From the NCBI GenBank assembly GCA_002287215.1, contig LMVO01000012.1, forward strand, positions 1 through 64,000: DNA of 64,000 bases. Direction: 5' to 3'. The translations under genes were made by a program, and so were the position numbers. Origin of the DNA: Methanocorpusculum parvum (lineage in GTDB: Archaea; Halobacteriota; Methanomicrobia; Methanomicrobiales; Methanocorpusculaceae). Below the pieces are notes generated by a model, which did no database searches, was not told where the DNA came from, and saw only the letters and a program-made list of their open reading frames with translations. Below, piece after piece: positions 45,790 to 55,324 of the stretch; position 1 is the stretch's first letter; each line of letters opens with the position of its first letter.

Positions 45790-46964
45790 AATGCGCCGGG
45801 CAGATCGAAACCCGTGCCGTTGAAGAATCCTCGATCAACCTCGATCCGATCCAGGCAGCCGGCAGACTCACCCCGGAGGCGATGAAAGCCGTCATCGCGT
45901 GGGGAGACGGCTATTCAGTCTGTGACAACTGTCATAAACCCTTCCGCCTGGACTATGTAACTAAACCGCCGATCGCGGATTTCCACACAGAAGCAGCCGC
46001 ATGGCTCGGGATGGACAAGATCCAGCTCGTACCCGGAGCACGGCGGGCATTCCAGGAAGTCACCGGGGCACTCGTCGGAAAAGGCGAGCCGGTCATCATG
46101 ACCGGGATGGGGCATTACACTGCGTATTTATCCGTCGAGGTCGTAAACGGCGTTGTCCGGGAAATCAAACCGACCCCCGATCACCACATCACCGCCGACG
46201 CAACTGCGGAATCGATCGAAAACGCCATACGCGAGTTCGGCTATGCCCCAAAACTCGTCTTTGTCGATGCGGTCGATTTTATGTATGGAAACATGCATGA
46301 AGTCGAAAAAATCGCCAAAGTCGCCCACCAGTACGACATCCCCGTTCTCTACAACGGTGTGTATACCGTCGGCGTTCTTCCGGTTGACGGCAAAAAACTC
46401 GGCGTCGATTTCGTTGTCGGGTCCGGGCACAAAAGCATGGCAGCTCCCGCCCCGTCTGGGATTCTCGCGACCACCGACGAGTATGCGGACATCGTTCTCC
46501 GCACCACAAAGATCCAGGGGGATATCACCGGCAGAAAGTTCGGCATCAAACAGGTCGGGATCCTCGGTTGTTCGCTCATGGGCGACCCGGCAGTTGGTCT
46601 GATCGCGTCTTTCCCGCGGGTGAAAGAGCGGGTCAACCACTTCGACGAGGAGCTGAAAAACCACAAGATCGTTACCGACGCCTTGCTTTCCATCGAAGGA
46701 ACAAAAGTTGCCTCGGAATATCCGAGAAAACACACCCTTACCCGAATGGATACCGCAGAATCATTCGACATAGTCGCACAAACCCATAAAAAACGCGGCT
46801 TCTTCCTCTCGAGTGCCTTAAACAAACGGGGGATCACTGGCATCATGCCGGGTGTCACCAAACAGTGGAAGTTCAACACCTATGGACTGACAACTGCACA
46901 AGCAGAATATCTGGCGGATTCGTTTATCGAGATCGCCGAAGAAAATAATATGGTCGTGGGGTAA
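45786..46964 (+). CDS. pscS: Sep-tRNA:Cys-tRNA synthase SepCysS
   Basis: PLP enzyme that converts phosphoseryl-tRNA(Cys) to cysteinyl-tRNA(Cys) with a sulfur donor, 392 residues. Cys46 and Cys49 (SVCDNCHKP) and the cysteine in VGILGCSLMGDP match the three functional cysteines of the family; the PLP lysine is in GSGHKSMAAPAP. The C-terminal part has MPGVTKQWKFNTYG. It overlaps the 59-residue gene and lies downstream of its tRNA substrate; SepRS is at 7689. Confidence 0.95.
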   Translation: MKCAGQIETRAVEESSINLDPIQAAGRLTPEAMKAVIAWGDGYSVCDNCHKPFRLDYVTKPPIADFHTEAAAWLGMDKIQLVPGARRAFQEVTGALVGKGEPVIMTGMGHYTAYLSVEVVNGVVREIKPTPDHHITADATAESIENAIREFGYAPKLVFVDAVDFMYGNMHEVEKIAKVAHQYDIPVLYNGVYTVGVLPVDGKKLGVDFVVGSGHKSMAAPAPSGILATTDEYADIVLRTTKIQGDITGRKFGIKQVGILGCSLMGDPAVGLIASFPRVKERVNHFDEELKNHKIVTDALLSIEGTKVASEYPRKHTLTRMDTAESFDIVAQTHKKRGFFLSSALNKRGITGIMPGVTKQWKFNTYGLTTAQAEYLADSFIEIAEENNMVVG

Positions 46965-47038
46965 ACCCCACCCTTTTCTCTCTCAAAACTTTAGTGTCGT
47001 CACCCGGGTAAAAGAGATTTCGGGTGAATAGTTACACG

Positions 47039-47638
47039 TTAATTTCGTTTTCCGGCAAGAAGCGGGCGGCGCGTATACTTCGAGAGCCGCTCTGCAAGAA
47101 TTCTGATGACGTCATCAGCCGTGTCGACGCCAAACACGCAGTCGTCGGGGATGTCCGGATACCGCGGTTTGTCGTCGATCTTTTTATCAGCCACGACAGC
47201 TCCCCAGTCGGAGAACACGCCGTCTCTTTTCACCACATCCGGAACACGGTATGCCATGATCAGACGGTGCATCACCCAGGCATAGGAAAGTTCGGAGAGC
47301 GTCCCCGACCCCCCGCCTACCGCGACGACCGCGTCCGTATTTGCCACGATGAAGTTTCGCGCATGATCCAGTCCGGTCGCGATAACGATATCCGTATACG
47401 GGTTTGCCTGGGCCGGATCATTTCCAGGAAGGACCGCGATCACGTCCCCTTCACGGTATAAAGGAGAGGCATGAGCTCCGCGGGATACAGCTTCCATCAC
47501 CCCGCCGAGCCCTCCCGAAAGCACCCGGTATCCGTTTGAAACAAGCGCATTCCCAAGCGAAAACGCAAACTCTTCTTTCGCAGATCCGGGTCGTATCGCT
47601 GCGTCGCCGATAACAGAAATAACCGGTCTCCTTGACAT
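47039..47638 (-). CDS. LOG/SLOG-fold nucleotide-binding protein (TIGR00725-like)
   Basis: A 199-residue Rossmann-like protein with SVIGDAAIRPGSAKEEFAF, LSGGLGGVMEAVSRGA and VAVGGGSGTLSELSYAW, the glycine-rich pattern of the LOG family. The typical catalytic PGGxGTxxE of cytokinin-type lysine decarboxylases is GGGSGTLSELSYAW here, so phosphoribohydrolase activity is possible but unproved. Convergent with SepCysS. Confidence 0.75.
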   Translation of the reverse strand: MSRRPVISVIGDAAIRPGSAKEEFAFSLGNALVSNGYRVLSGGLGGVMEAVSRGAHASPLYREGDVIAVLPGNDPAQANPYTDIVIATGLDHARNFIVANTDAVVAVGGGSGTLSELSYAWVMHRLIMAYRVPDVVKRDGVFSDWGAVVADKKIDDKPRYPDIPDDCVFGVDTADDVIRILAERLSKYTRRPLLAGKRN

Positions 47639-47733
47639 ACCTAATCATGCGCTGTCCGGTAAGAAGAATATTCTCTCCAAAAAAATCCGTTGCATGAAGC
47701 CGAAAAAAAGGGTTGGAAGTCTGCCGGATCGCT

Positions 47734-48168
47734 CTATTTCATAGCGCAGGTCCCGACGCACGGCTCCTTTTCAGGGACGACCAGACGATAGGCATTTGCA
47801 AGGACCGACGAGTTTGCAAGAAGACCTGCAACCAAAACCGCTTCCAGGATCTCTTCGTTTGTGATCCCCATCTTCTTTGCGACCTGCATATGATACGTAG
47901 TACAGTGATCACACCGTAACGCTGCTCCTACTGCAAGGCTGATCAGCTCCACAGTTTTCGGCGGCAGTGCTCCTGCCTGGGTCACCGCATTTTTGTATAA
48001 AAGATGCGAAATGAGGGCCTCCGGACAGGCCTCCAGTTTTTGGTAGATCAGAGGAGATGTTCCGTACTCCGCTTCGATCCTTCCCAGCCACTCGGCGGCT
48101 GTCTGTTTCGCTCCGTTCTTTTGTACTTCCGCGATCGCCTCTTCAAAATTCATGTCGATGTCTACCAT
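47734..48168 (-). CDS. Carboxymuconolactone-decarboxylase/AhpD-like protein
   Basis: A 144-residue all-helical protein with the redox motif CDHC in AALRCDHCTTYHMQVAKK, the AhpD signature (ExxxCxxC-xxxH). Such proteins are often disulfide reductases or peroxidase partners. It starts three bases after mmp7 at the end of the methanogenesis-marker operon, so a role in redox protection or maturation of methanogenesis enzymes is plausible but inferred. Confidence 0.88.
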   Translation of the reverse strand: MVDIDMNFEEAIAEVQKNGAKQTAAEWLGRIEAEYGTSPLIYQKLEACPEALISHLLYKNAVTQAGALPPKTVELISLAVGAALRCDHCTTYHMQVAKKMGITNEEILEAVLVAGLLANSSVLANAYRLVVPEKEPCVGTCAMK

Positions 48169-48171
48169 GAT

Positions 48172-49110
48172 TCATACCACTATGTTTGTTTCCGAAAGCG
48201 GCTTTATGCGGATCAGAATATAATCCCGCATGCGTGAAGGCAGAACATCTGCCACATCGCCGACTTTTACTTCATCCTCGATCACGAGATCGCGGACCTT
48301 TTGCGCATACGTCGGGTAGGACAACTTAACCCGCAGGCCGTTGAGCTGGACTGCGATCGGGGACGGGGAGTAGACCTCCTCGATCTCGGGAAGTTCCTGT
48401 TTGATGAGCGCCTGAAGCCGCGCCGGCGAGACCGAAAGAGGATCGTTTGCTATCTCCTGACGGCGCGCCTCGATCACTTTTTTCACTTCATCGATCACCA
48501 TATCGAGCCGGTGGATGTCCGCTTCGGTCTGGGTCCGGTGCATGAACCGCCCAAGGCCGCCGACGTATCCGGCAACCGGCGGATCGGTCTGCTTAACGAG
48601 GACCTCACGGTCGGGCCCCCCCGTCAGAATGACCGGGACTGTGAGCCCGTATCTGAATTTGGGGAATTTCTTCTCGATACAGGAGGCAAAGTTTCCCAAA
48701 ACGAAGATCGCCAGATCATGTTCATTGATCAGATCCCGTTCCTCGTCATTCATCTGCGCGATGCGTTTGCCAAACCCGCGTGCCATGCCAAGCATGTTCG
48801 ACTTCGAGCCGTGGCTTCGCAGATACTCGGCCACGTCGCATGCCGAGTGAGGAAGGTGATGGATCTCCAGACTTGGGATCACCACCGCGATCTCGGTCCC
48901 TACAAGCGGAGATTCGATAACCTCTCCGCCGAGGGGGCGGGAAAACGTGATCAGATGCCTGATGTCCTCTTTGGGCATCAGGACCTGAAGAACGACCTCG
49001 CTTGCAATATTATGCCGCTGAACGATATACCCGCCGAGATCCTCGATGTAGTCGATGATCTCGTCAAGACGGTACACGCCTCCCTTATACGTAACAGGCA
49101 CAAGGATCAT
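48172..49110 (-). CDS. mmp7: Methanogenesis marker protein 7
   Basis: A 312-residue protein restricted to methanogens and related archaea; recognised from its start VPVTYKGGVYRLDEIIDYIE, PKEDIRHLITFSRPLGG and the C-terminal RDYILIRIKPLSE. Part of the set found in complexes that activate methyl-coenzyme M reductase. Only one cysteine is visible (ACDVAEYLRS and ASCIEKK regions hold two in all), so it is unlikely to hold a cluster alone. Overlaps mmp17 by four bases. Confidence 0.85.
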   Translation of the reverse strand: MILVPVTYKGGVYRLDEIIDYIEDLGGYIVQRHNIASEVVLQVLMPKEDIRHLITFSRPLGGEVIESPLVGTEIAVVIPSLEIHHLPHSACDVAEYLRSHGSKSNMLGMARGFGKRIAQMNDEERDLINEHDLAIFVLGNFASCIEKKFPKFRYGLTVPVILTGGPDREVLVKQTDPPVAGYVGGLGRFMHRTQTEADIHRLDMVIDEVKKVIEARRQEIANDPLSVSPARLQALIKQELPEIEEVYSPSPIAVQLNGLRVKLSYPTYAQKVRDLVIEDEVKVGDVADVLPSRMRDYILIRIKPLSETNIVV

Positions 49111-49688
49111 TTCAGGGCCTCCTCCATTCGTGCGAACCGGTCCGCGATGATCTTCTCGACATCGGCCGCCGGCAGAGTGTTTTCGCTCGCGGCATAAGAG
49201 AACCTGTTTTTGCCGTAGTTCTCACGCCTGACCTTGAACCCTTCGGGGGCGATCACCTGGATCGCATAGATGAGATCTTTAAATAGTGACTCGGCCGGAT
49301 CGACAACCACCCAGTCCCGGATATCCTTTGGGATCTGCGTATTTTTGATGATGACGGTGAACCGGTCCGGTTGATCGACATTGTCATGACCGAGTTTCTG
49401 CCACAATATCTTCAGCATGGCAGCAAGATAGGTCTCATCTCCTACGGCGATCGTCGCCTGTCCGTCCTGAAGCAGTACATTGCCTACATCCGAGATCTTT
49501 ATTACAGAACGCGGGGGGCGGATGAAACCTGCAGCTACAAAAAGGGGATACTGCGGATCGATGTAGATATGCAGACCTTCCACGATACCCAGAAGGTTGT
49601 GATCCTGCAGTACAGTAGTAGCGACCTTGATGTAGTTGTCCGATCCGTCTTCGGTGCATTCGACCTCGAAGTAGTCCAAACCTGCCAT
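49107..49688 (-). CDS. mmp17: Methanogenesis marker protein 17
   Basis: A 193-residue protein beginning MAGLDYFEVECTEDG, with PAESLFKDLIYAIQVIAPEGF and VRRENYGKNRFSYAASE toward the end, matching the Mmp17 pattern. No known enzyme motif. It sits between mmp15 and mmp7 with no spacing, so all are from one message. Its family is associated with the MCR-activating complex. Confidence 0.85.
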   Translation of the reverse strand: MAGLDYFEVECTEDGSDNYIKVATTVLQDHNLLGIVEGLHIYIDPQYPLFVAAGFIRPPRSVIKISDVGNVLLQDGQATIAVGDETYLAAMLKILWQKLGHDNVDQPDRFTVIIKNTQIPKDIRDWVVVDPAESLFKDLIYAIQVIAPEGFKVRRENYGKNRFSYAASENTLPAADVEKIIADRFARMEEALK

Positions 49689-50951
49689 TTACGCCTCCTT
49701 CACCTTTTTATCGACAAAACCGGAGGAGATCAGTGCGCCGCCGACTGCCCCGATATACTGGGAATGAGGAGGGACAACGACCTCTGTTTTGAGCATCCTT
49801 CCCATGGCGCGGACAAGTCCCTGGATAAGTGATGATCCGCCGACCATGATGACCGGCTCTTTGACATCGACTTCCTGGAGCTGCTGTTCGTACACCTGCT
49901 GGGCAACGCTGTGGCATGCCGCGGCGGCAACATCTGCGGGTTTATAGCCTGCAGCGAGAGCATTGACCAGGGACTGTGTTCCAAAGACGATACAGTAACT
50001 GTTCATCGGCACATTTTCCCCGCCTTCACTTTCCATCGAGAGAGCGCCAAGCTCGGTGATATCGATACCGAGACGTTTTGCCGTCATCTCAAGGAACCGT
50101 CCGGACGCTCCGGCGCAAATACCTCCCATCGTGAATGACCCGGGCATCCCGTCGTTTACGCTGATAGCTTTATTGTCCATACCGCCGATATCGATGACGG
50201 TCGCAAATCCTTTCTGGGCGTTTGCAAGGTAGACCGCTCCTTTTGAGTTGACGGTGAGTTCTTCCTGAATGAGATCAGCTTTGATATGTTTCCCGACAAG
50301 GAACCTTCCGTATCCGGTCGTTCCGACAGCTTCTATATCGGAGATCTTGAGTCCTGACTCTTCAAGTGCGAGAGCGATGACCTCGTCAGAGCTTTTCAGA
50401 ACATCGGTCGTCGGTCTCCACCCGGTCCCGATGATCTCGTTATCCTGCATGATGATGCATTTCGTTGTCGAAGATCCGGAGTCCACACCCATCGTGGTCC
50501 CGACCTGGACCTCGCGGGCCATCAACGCACGGCGTTTTGCGATGGTCGAAAGAGCTTCGAGTCTGGTGAGAAGGGTCGAAGCGCCGGTCCGCTCGTTGAA
50601 TGAGTAGGAAACGACCGGGATCTTGGAGTTCTCGACGATATATCTGCGGAGTTCGTTTCGAACGATCGCCGCCTCGGCGCAGCGGAAACAGCTTGCAATG
50701 AAGATGCCGTCAGCCTCGATCCTCCCCTCCACGATTGCCTGGGCGCGTGCGATGGCGAGTTTCAGATCCGGACTTTTCACCGGAAGACCGAAGTCCTTGT
50801 AGGCGCGTTTTACATCCTTTAAGGCCACATCCGGGTAAAACATCTTTGCTCCGACGGTCTCTGCCGCGGACGTGATCTCGTTTTGGATACCGCTGTATTC
50901 TGCTCCGCAGGTGATCTGGGCAATCCTCACCGGCTGATCTTTTGCGCTCAT
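49689..50951 (-). CDS. mmp15: Methanogenesis marker protein 15, BadF/BcrA-type ATPase
   Basis: A 420-residue ASKHA-fold ATPase related to activators of 2-hydroxyacyl-CoA dehydratases. Phosphate-1 motif [13 protein letters not shown], connect motif [12 protein letters not shown], adenosine motif [10 protein letters not shown]. The cysteines that bridge a [4Fe-4S] cluster between subunits in such activators are both present ([13 protein letters not shown] and [10 protein letters not shown]). This suggests ATP-driven low-potential electron delivery during MCR activation; that role is inference. Overlaps mmp5 by four bases. Confidence 0.9.
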   Translation of the reverse strand: MSAKDQPVRIAQITCGAEYSGIQNEITSAAETVGAKMFYPDVALKDVKRAYKDFGLPVKSPDLKLAIARAQAIVEGRIEADGIFIASCFRCAEAAIVRNELRRYIVENSKIPVVSYSFNERTGASTLLTRLEALSTIAKRRALMAREVQVGTTMGVDSGSSTTKCIIMQDNEIIGTGWRPTTDVLKSSDEVIALALEESGLKISDIEAVGTTGYGRFLVGKHIKADLIQEELTVNSKGAVYLANAQKGFATVIDIGGMDNKAISVNDGMPGSFTMGGICAGASGRFLEMTAKRLGIDITELGALSMESEGGENVPMNSYCIVFGTQSLVNALAAGYKPADVAAAACHSVAQQVYEQQLQEVDVKEPVIMVGGSSLIQGLVRAMGRMLKTEVVVPPHSQYIGAVGGALISSGFVDKKVKEA

Positions 50952-51394
50952 TGTTTCACCTCCAGATCTTTGAGGAACTGTTTGATCTTTGCGACAAATG
51001 TCACGCCCTCTTCTTTCGAAGCCGGGTAGCGCAGTTCGAGTTTCGGCATCTCTTTTTCCCGAAGCATGAAGACAAGAAGTTCATTTGTCCGTGCGCAGCC
51101 CATACAGCCGAATGCCAGCTCCGGCTCATCGATGATGACTGCCGCTTCGGCCTCTTCCACAAGCGGGCCGTAAAGCGCCATGCGCCCTCTGATCCCGGAC
51201 GGGACCTCAACAGCAGCCCATTTCAGACCTTTCTGAGGATCTTCGGCGGTCATCTGGATCGGCGGCGAATCAAAACCCGGTGTCTGGACATGTTCGCGGA
51301 TCGAAAGAGCCGATCCGAGCGGTTCGTGACCGAACCTCTCTACAAGGTCGGATAAGATGAGGCTGGTTGCCGGATAGATGAATACTTTTGCCAT
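50948..51394 (-). CDS. mmp5: Methanogenesis marker protein 5
   Basis: A 148-residue soluble protein starting [22 protein letters not shown], with [19 protein letters not shown] in the middle, a CxxC pair that could bind metal. Matches the Mmp5 family by pattern and position. It overlaps its upstream neighbour mmp6 by one base and mmp15 by four. Confidence 0.85.
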   Translation of the reverse strand: MAKVFIYPATSLILSDLVERFGHEPLGSALSIREHVQTPGFDSPPIQMTAEDPQKGLKWAAVEVPSGIRGRMALYGPLVEEAEAAVIIDEPELAFGCMGCARTNELLVFMLREKEMPKLELRYPASKEEGVTFVAKIKQFLKDLEVKQ

Positions 51395-51855
51395 TATTTT
51401 TCCTCCGAAAAAAGTTGTTCGAGGATATCTGCATCAAGAGGTTCTTCAAGCGGCAGAGCGACCCCTGCAGCTTTTTTCAATGATGCCTTTGTCAGTTCCT
51501 GGGTCTCTTTCAGTCCATGCGAAATATACCGGATAAAACTCATTTCATATTCGTGCCCAAGATACCCTGGCCTTGCGCCGCCGAGATCGGCTCTGCAGCG
51601 CCGGGAATCTCCGGGGGGAAAACCCCGGTCTTTTATGAAGATCCGGTAGGGATCGAGAGTACGCAGGTGATCGATGATACGGGAAACATCCTCCGGCGTA
51701 CCGGTGATCTGGCAGCCAAAACAGGTCTCTTTGATCATCACGCCCTGAGCTATCTCATAGGCGGCCGTTGCGATATCCTGAGGGGTCGTGTTTGGCGAGT
51801 CCACGAACACATACTTGGTCACGGTCCCGACATACTCCGGGACGTACGGTTTCAT
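51394..51855 (-). CDS. mmp6: Methanogenesis marker protein 6
   Basis: A 153-residue protein with YVGTVTKYVFVDSPNTTPQD, CFGCQITGTPEDVSRI (a CxxC pair) and the GARPGYLGHEYEMSFIRYIS segment typical of Mmp6. Overlaps mmp3 by four bases. Function as part of MCR activation is inferred from family and operon. Confidence 0.85.
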   Translation of the reverse strand: MKPYVPEYVGTVTKYVFVDSPNTTPQDIATAAYEIAQGVMIKETCFGCQITGTPEDVSRIIDHLRTLDPYRIFIKDRGFPPGDSRRCRADLGGARPGYLGHEYEMSFIRYISHGLKETQELTKASLKKAAGVALPLEEPLDADILEQLFSEEK

Positions 51856-53396
51856 TCCCTGACCTCCCGGATATAGATGGTCCCGCCCTCTTTCATCAAA
51901 GAAAGTTTGTCCATATCGATCACGGTCCCGATCACGTTCGTTCCCTCAAAGGGCTCTCCTGTCGGTCCGTACTCCTTGTTTTCGACCACACGCACACCCA
52001 CCATCCCGACTGCATGCCGCGAGTCGTTCGTCAATGCAAGAGTATTGGTCCTGACCGGTTTTTTCGGCGTGTTCTCCGGGATGATGTTTGTCCCGGTCGA
52101 GAACGGAGGCTTGAAAAGGTACATCTCATTCTCCAGATTGTAAATAAACGGCATGGTCCCGACCGCATACCGTTTCAGGCCGGTGACCCGGCGGAACAGA
52201 TCGACCGAGCGGGGAGCCTTTTTATAATCCAGCGAGATGTCGATGACATTGTCCAGACCCATGGTGAAGAGCGAGACTTTTCCCTCTTTCAGGACCTCAA
52301 GCGTCGTCTCCGGTTTCTGATCGATGACGACTCTTCCGGTCAGATCACGGTTGTCGGCCATCACTTTGAGACCGCGTTTTTTCGCAAGATCCACCGCTTG
52401 TCCGAGAGGAAGACCCCGCAGATCAAGCAGCTCGGGGACAGATCTCACCGAAAGGGTCGTTTTATCGGTTGAAAATTTGGCAAGCTCTATCCCTCTGGTA
52501 ACTGACCCGGTCCGGGTATGATGCTGATTGCTTGGCACATCCCGGGTGTAGATATAGAGAGCGCCTGAGCCTTTTCCTGCCGTTCTCACCGTTACGGTTC
52601 CTTCACGTCTGGATTTCTGGCGTTCCTGCGCAGCGTAGAGTCTTCCTTCGGTGTGATCCCGGATAAAGGTGGACGCAGTCTGATCGACCCGGAATCTGCT
52701 CTCACGCAGGCAAAACAGCATATGTTCAACCGATTCGGTACAGGCGCAGTCGATCTCTGCATGATTCTCCTGATACCCTTCCGCGGTGATGACCAGCTCG
52801 GAAAAGATCTGCACCCCGTCTTTCACTTCAGCCGAAAGATCAGCTGTCACTTTTGCATTGGTCGAGTCGGTACTGGAAAATACCTCCTCGATACGGGTGA
52901 TCGTGTCGCCGTTTCTCCAGCGGTTCAGGATCCCCAGACCATAGATGACTTTTCCCAAAACGGCTCCGCCTTTGGCTGCCCCGTGATCCGCCACATGTTC
53001 CCTGCGGGAAAAGGTGAGATAGGCATTTTTGGGATCATAGCCGCCTGAACCCAGACAGACAAGTCCGCGGTCATACCGGTACGGTGTTTTGTCAGGAACG
53101 AACTCCTGAGGGAAGGGACCAAACGAGACGGCATTTTTATCCTCGAAATGTACCCGCAGATTTTCTTTCACTTCACCGGTCGGCAGAGGAAAAGCGGTTT
53201 TCTTTGCAAGTTCGATCACGATATCTCCGGCAGAGGTGGTCAGACGGAGATGGGATGTCTTCGCCCGGGAAACGCTGCCGGGCATAAGAAGGATAACAGA
53301 GGTCCCCTCCGGCTGGTTTGGAAGGAGATCTTTGAGGGTTGTTGTTGCCGGAACGGTTTTTTGTTCACCGTTCAGGAAGATCCGGACATCGGTCAT
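51852..53396 (-). CDS. mmp3: Methanogenesis marker protein 3
   Basis: A 514-residue protein with a small ubiquitin-like N-terminus (MTDVRIFLNGEQKTVPATT), and a repeated peptidyl-prolyl-isomerase-like or cyclophilin-like core marked by GPFPQEFVPDKTPYRYDRGLV and VGTMPFIYNLENEMYLFKPP, as in the Mmp3 family. A third region ends in RVVENKEYGPTGEPFEGTNV. It is one of the core components of the MCR activation complex. Follows atwA by nine bases. Confidence 0.87.
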   Translation of the reverse strand: MTDVRIFLNGEQKTVPATTTLKDLLPNQPEGTSVILLMPGSVSRAKTSHLRLTTSAGDIVIELAKKTAFPLPTGEVKENLRVHFEDKNAVSFGPFPQEFVPDKTPYRYDRGLVCLGSGGYDPKNAYLTFSRREHVADHGAAKGGAVLGKVIYGLGILNRWRNGDTITRIEEVFSSTDSTNAKVTADLSAEVKDGVQIFSELVITAEGYQENHAEIDCACTESVEHMLFCLRESRFRVDQTASTFIRDHTEGRLYAAQERQKSRREGTVTVRTAGKGSGALYIYTRDVPSNQHHTRTGSVTRGIELAKFSTDKTTLSVRSVPELLDLRGLPLGQAVDLAKKRGLKVMADNRDLTGRVVIDQKPETTLEVLKEGKVSLFTMGLDNVIDISLDYKKAPRSVDLFRRVTGLKRYAVGTMPFIYNLENEMYLFKPPFSTGTNIIPENTPKKPVRTNTLALTNDSRHAVGMVGVRVVENKEYGPTGEPFEGTNVIGTVIDMDKLSLMKEGGTIYIREVRE

Positions 53397-53405
53397 GATC
53401 CTGAC

Positions 53406-55175
53406 CTACATCTCAAACATTTCATCGGTCGTTTCATGCAGAGCACCTTCGGTTGCTTCCGCTTCCGGCGCTCCTCCGGCGAGGGTCACTTTCTTCGGCG
53501 TGCCGGTCTCTGTCCGCGCCCTTTCCTTTTCGACGGCATTGCGCATAACGATCTTTTCATCCTCGGATAGATTGTCGAGCACCTCATGGGTCGGACCGAT
53601 GTCGATGATCTTGCCGCCGCGCATGAACATACATCTGTCGCAGACATCGCGGACAAACTCCATGTCATGGGAAACGATCACAAATGTCTCATCCATCTCT
53701 TCCCTGGCATGCATGATCGAGTGCTTGACATCGACTTTGGTGATGGGATCCATAGTTCCCGTCGGCTCATCAAGAAGTATGATGCGCGGTTCGCGGATCA
53801 GGATCTGCGCCAGAGCTACCCGGTGCTTTTCTCCTTCCGAAAGGCTTGCCGGCAGTCTGTGCAGAACATCTTTTGCCTTCTTTTCGGTGAAACCTGCCAT
53901 TCGAAGAGTGATAAGCGCTTTTCTGGTCGCAAGTTCTTTGGGGAACTCAAGGCCGATAGCATCGGTCAGGTTGTCGATGACGGTTCTGTGAGGATACAGA
54001 TCGTACTCCTGATGAAGCAGACCGATGTACTGTTTTGCCCGTCCGCGGAAGAGATATCCCGGTTTTGACATATCGATCCATTCATCCCCGATCCTGACGT
54101 TGAGTTTTCCTGACGTCGGTTCATACAGACCCGCGATCATCTTGGAGAGCGTGGTCTTGCCTCCGCCGGATACGCCGATGATCCCGAAGATCTCCCGTTC
54201 ATTGACCTCGAAGGTGATATCGTTTACCGCGTTGATAACTCCACGGTCAACGGCGATGAATTTTTTGAGCAGGTTTTCCGCACGGATGATCGGGTCGCCG
54301 AAGATCTGATCGGTGTAGACACGGTCGTCGTGATAACCTTTCATGAACTCTTCAACGATCTCATCGGGCGTGCCGATCAGGGTTATTTTTCCATCGTCCA
54401 GGAGCACTGCCCGATCACAGACATCCTCCAGGACCTGGGAAAAGTGGGAGGTGACGATCATTCCCATATTGTTTTCCTTGGCGGCTTTCTTCAAAAGATC
54501 ATGGACGATCCTGGCCGTTTTCGGATCAAGGGTGCCGGTTGGTTCATCGGCACATAAAAAGAGCGGTTCCCTGGCAAGCTGACGTGCCAAAACGACACGC
54601 TGTTTTTCGCCGCCGGAAAGATCACGGGATATATGCATCATCCTGTGGGTGAGTCTGACTTCATCGAGTAAGTCGGCTGCACGTGATATGGCTTTTTCCG
54701 AGGGATAGTTTATGTCGTCTAGAGCGCGAAGAACATTTTCGATGACCCGGTCATCCCCGTAGAGGGCAAACGTCCGCTGGAACATCAGCGAAGTCCGTGC
54801 CATTATCTGGGCTTTGAGTCTCTCGTTTTCCGGTTTCCAGAAATCGATATCTTCAGCAGCAAGCGTGTCGCCGCAGGCGGGACAGGGTTTCCCGGCATCA
54901 CTCTGGAACTCGATTTTTCCGCATTTTGGACAGCGGGATATATGATAGATGATAGTTCCGGACGTTGGAGCCTGATCGATTCCGCGGATCAGATGGATGA
55001 GTACGGTCTTTCCGCAGCCGCTTCTGCCGATAACACCCACGATCTCTCCTTCGGAGATTTCCAGATTGATGTTATCCAGGACCCTGACCATTTCGGCTGA
55101 TTTCTCGAGGCAATCTTCCGTTGAGGCTGGAAAGTCCATGATGAGGTCCTTTATCGTGATAAACGGGGTTGTCAT
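53406..55175 (-). CDS. atwA: Methyl-coenzyme M reductase activation ATPase, component A2
   Basis: A 589-residue protein with two ABC nucleotide-binding domains (Walker A GRSGCGKT at about 50-57 and GVSGGGKT at about 340; signatures DLSGGEKQR and SLSEGEKHR). The first domain carries an inserted zinc-ribbon-like loop with Cys82, 85, 98 and 101. Component A2 uses ATP to drive reductive activation of the F430 nickel of MCR. It leads the operon with mmp3, 6, 5, 15, 17 and 7. Confidence 0.94.
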   Translation of the reverse strand: MTTPFITIKDLIMDFPASTEDCLEKSAEMVRVLDNINLEISEGEIVGVIGRSGCGKTVLIHLIRGIDQAPTSGTIIYHISRCPKCGKIEFQSDAGKPCPACGDTLAAEDIDFWKPENERLKAQIMARTSLMFQRTFALYGDDRVIENVLRALDDINYPSEKAISRAADLLDEVRLTHRMMHISRDLSGGEKQRVVLARQLAREPLFLCADEPTGTLDPKTARIVHDLLKKAAKENNMGMIVTSHFSQVLEDVCDRAVLLDDGKITLIGTPDEIVEEFMKGYHDDRVYTDQIFGDPIIRAENLLKKFIAVDRGVINAVNDITFEVNEREIFGIIGVSGGGKTTLSKMIAGLYEPTSGKLNVRIGDEWIDMSKPGYLFRGRAKQYIGLLHQEYDLYPHRTVIDNLTDAIGLEFPKELATRKALITLRMAGFTEKKAKDVLHRLPASLSEGEKHRVALAQILIREPRIILLDEPTGTMDPITKVDVKHSIMHAREEMDETFVIVSHDMEFVRDVCDRCMFMRGGKIIDIGPTHEVLDNLSEDEKIVMRNAVEKERARTETGTPKKVTLAGGAPEAEATEGALHETTDEMFEM

Positions 55176-55286
55176 ATGTTCTTCCTTCTATAATGGTATG
55201 TGTTTGTTTTACGGAGTTATTAGTTTTTAGAAGAGGGTCTGCGGATCTCAGATCTTGGGGGCAGATGCATCTGAAGGCATATTATC

Positions 55287-55298
55287 ATATTATATATG
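55287..55298 (-). promoter_or_regulatory. TATA-like box for the atwA-mmp operon
   Basis: The minus strand reads CATATATAATAT here, about 112 bases before the atwA start, implying a leader of roughly 80 bases. A polypyrimidine patch lies close to the start codon. Confidence 0.4.
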
Positions 55299-55324
55299 TG
55301 CAAAACCGAGACCGGCATGCGGCC

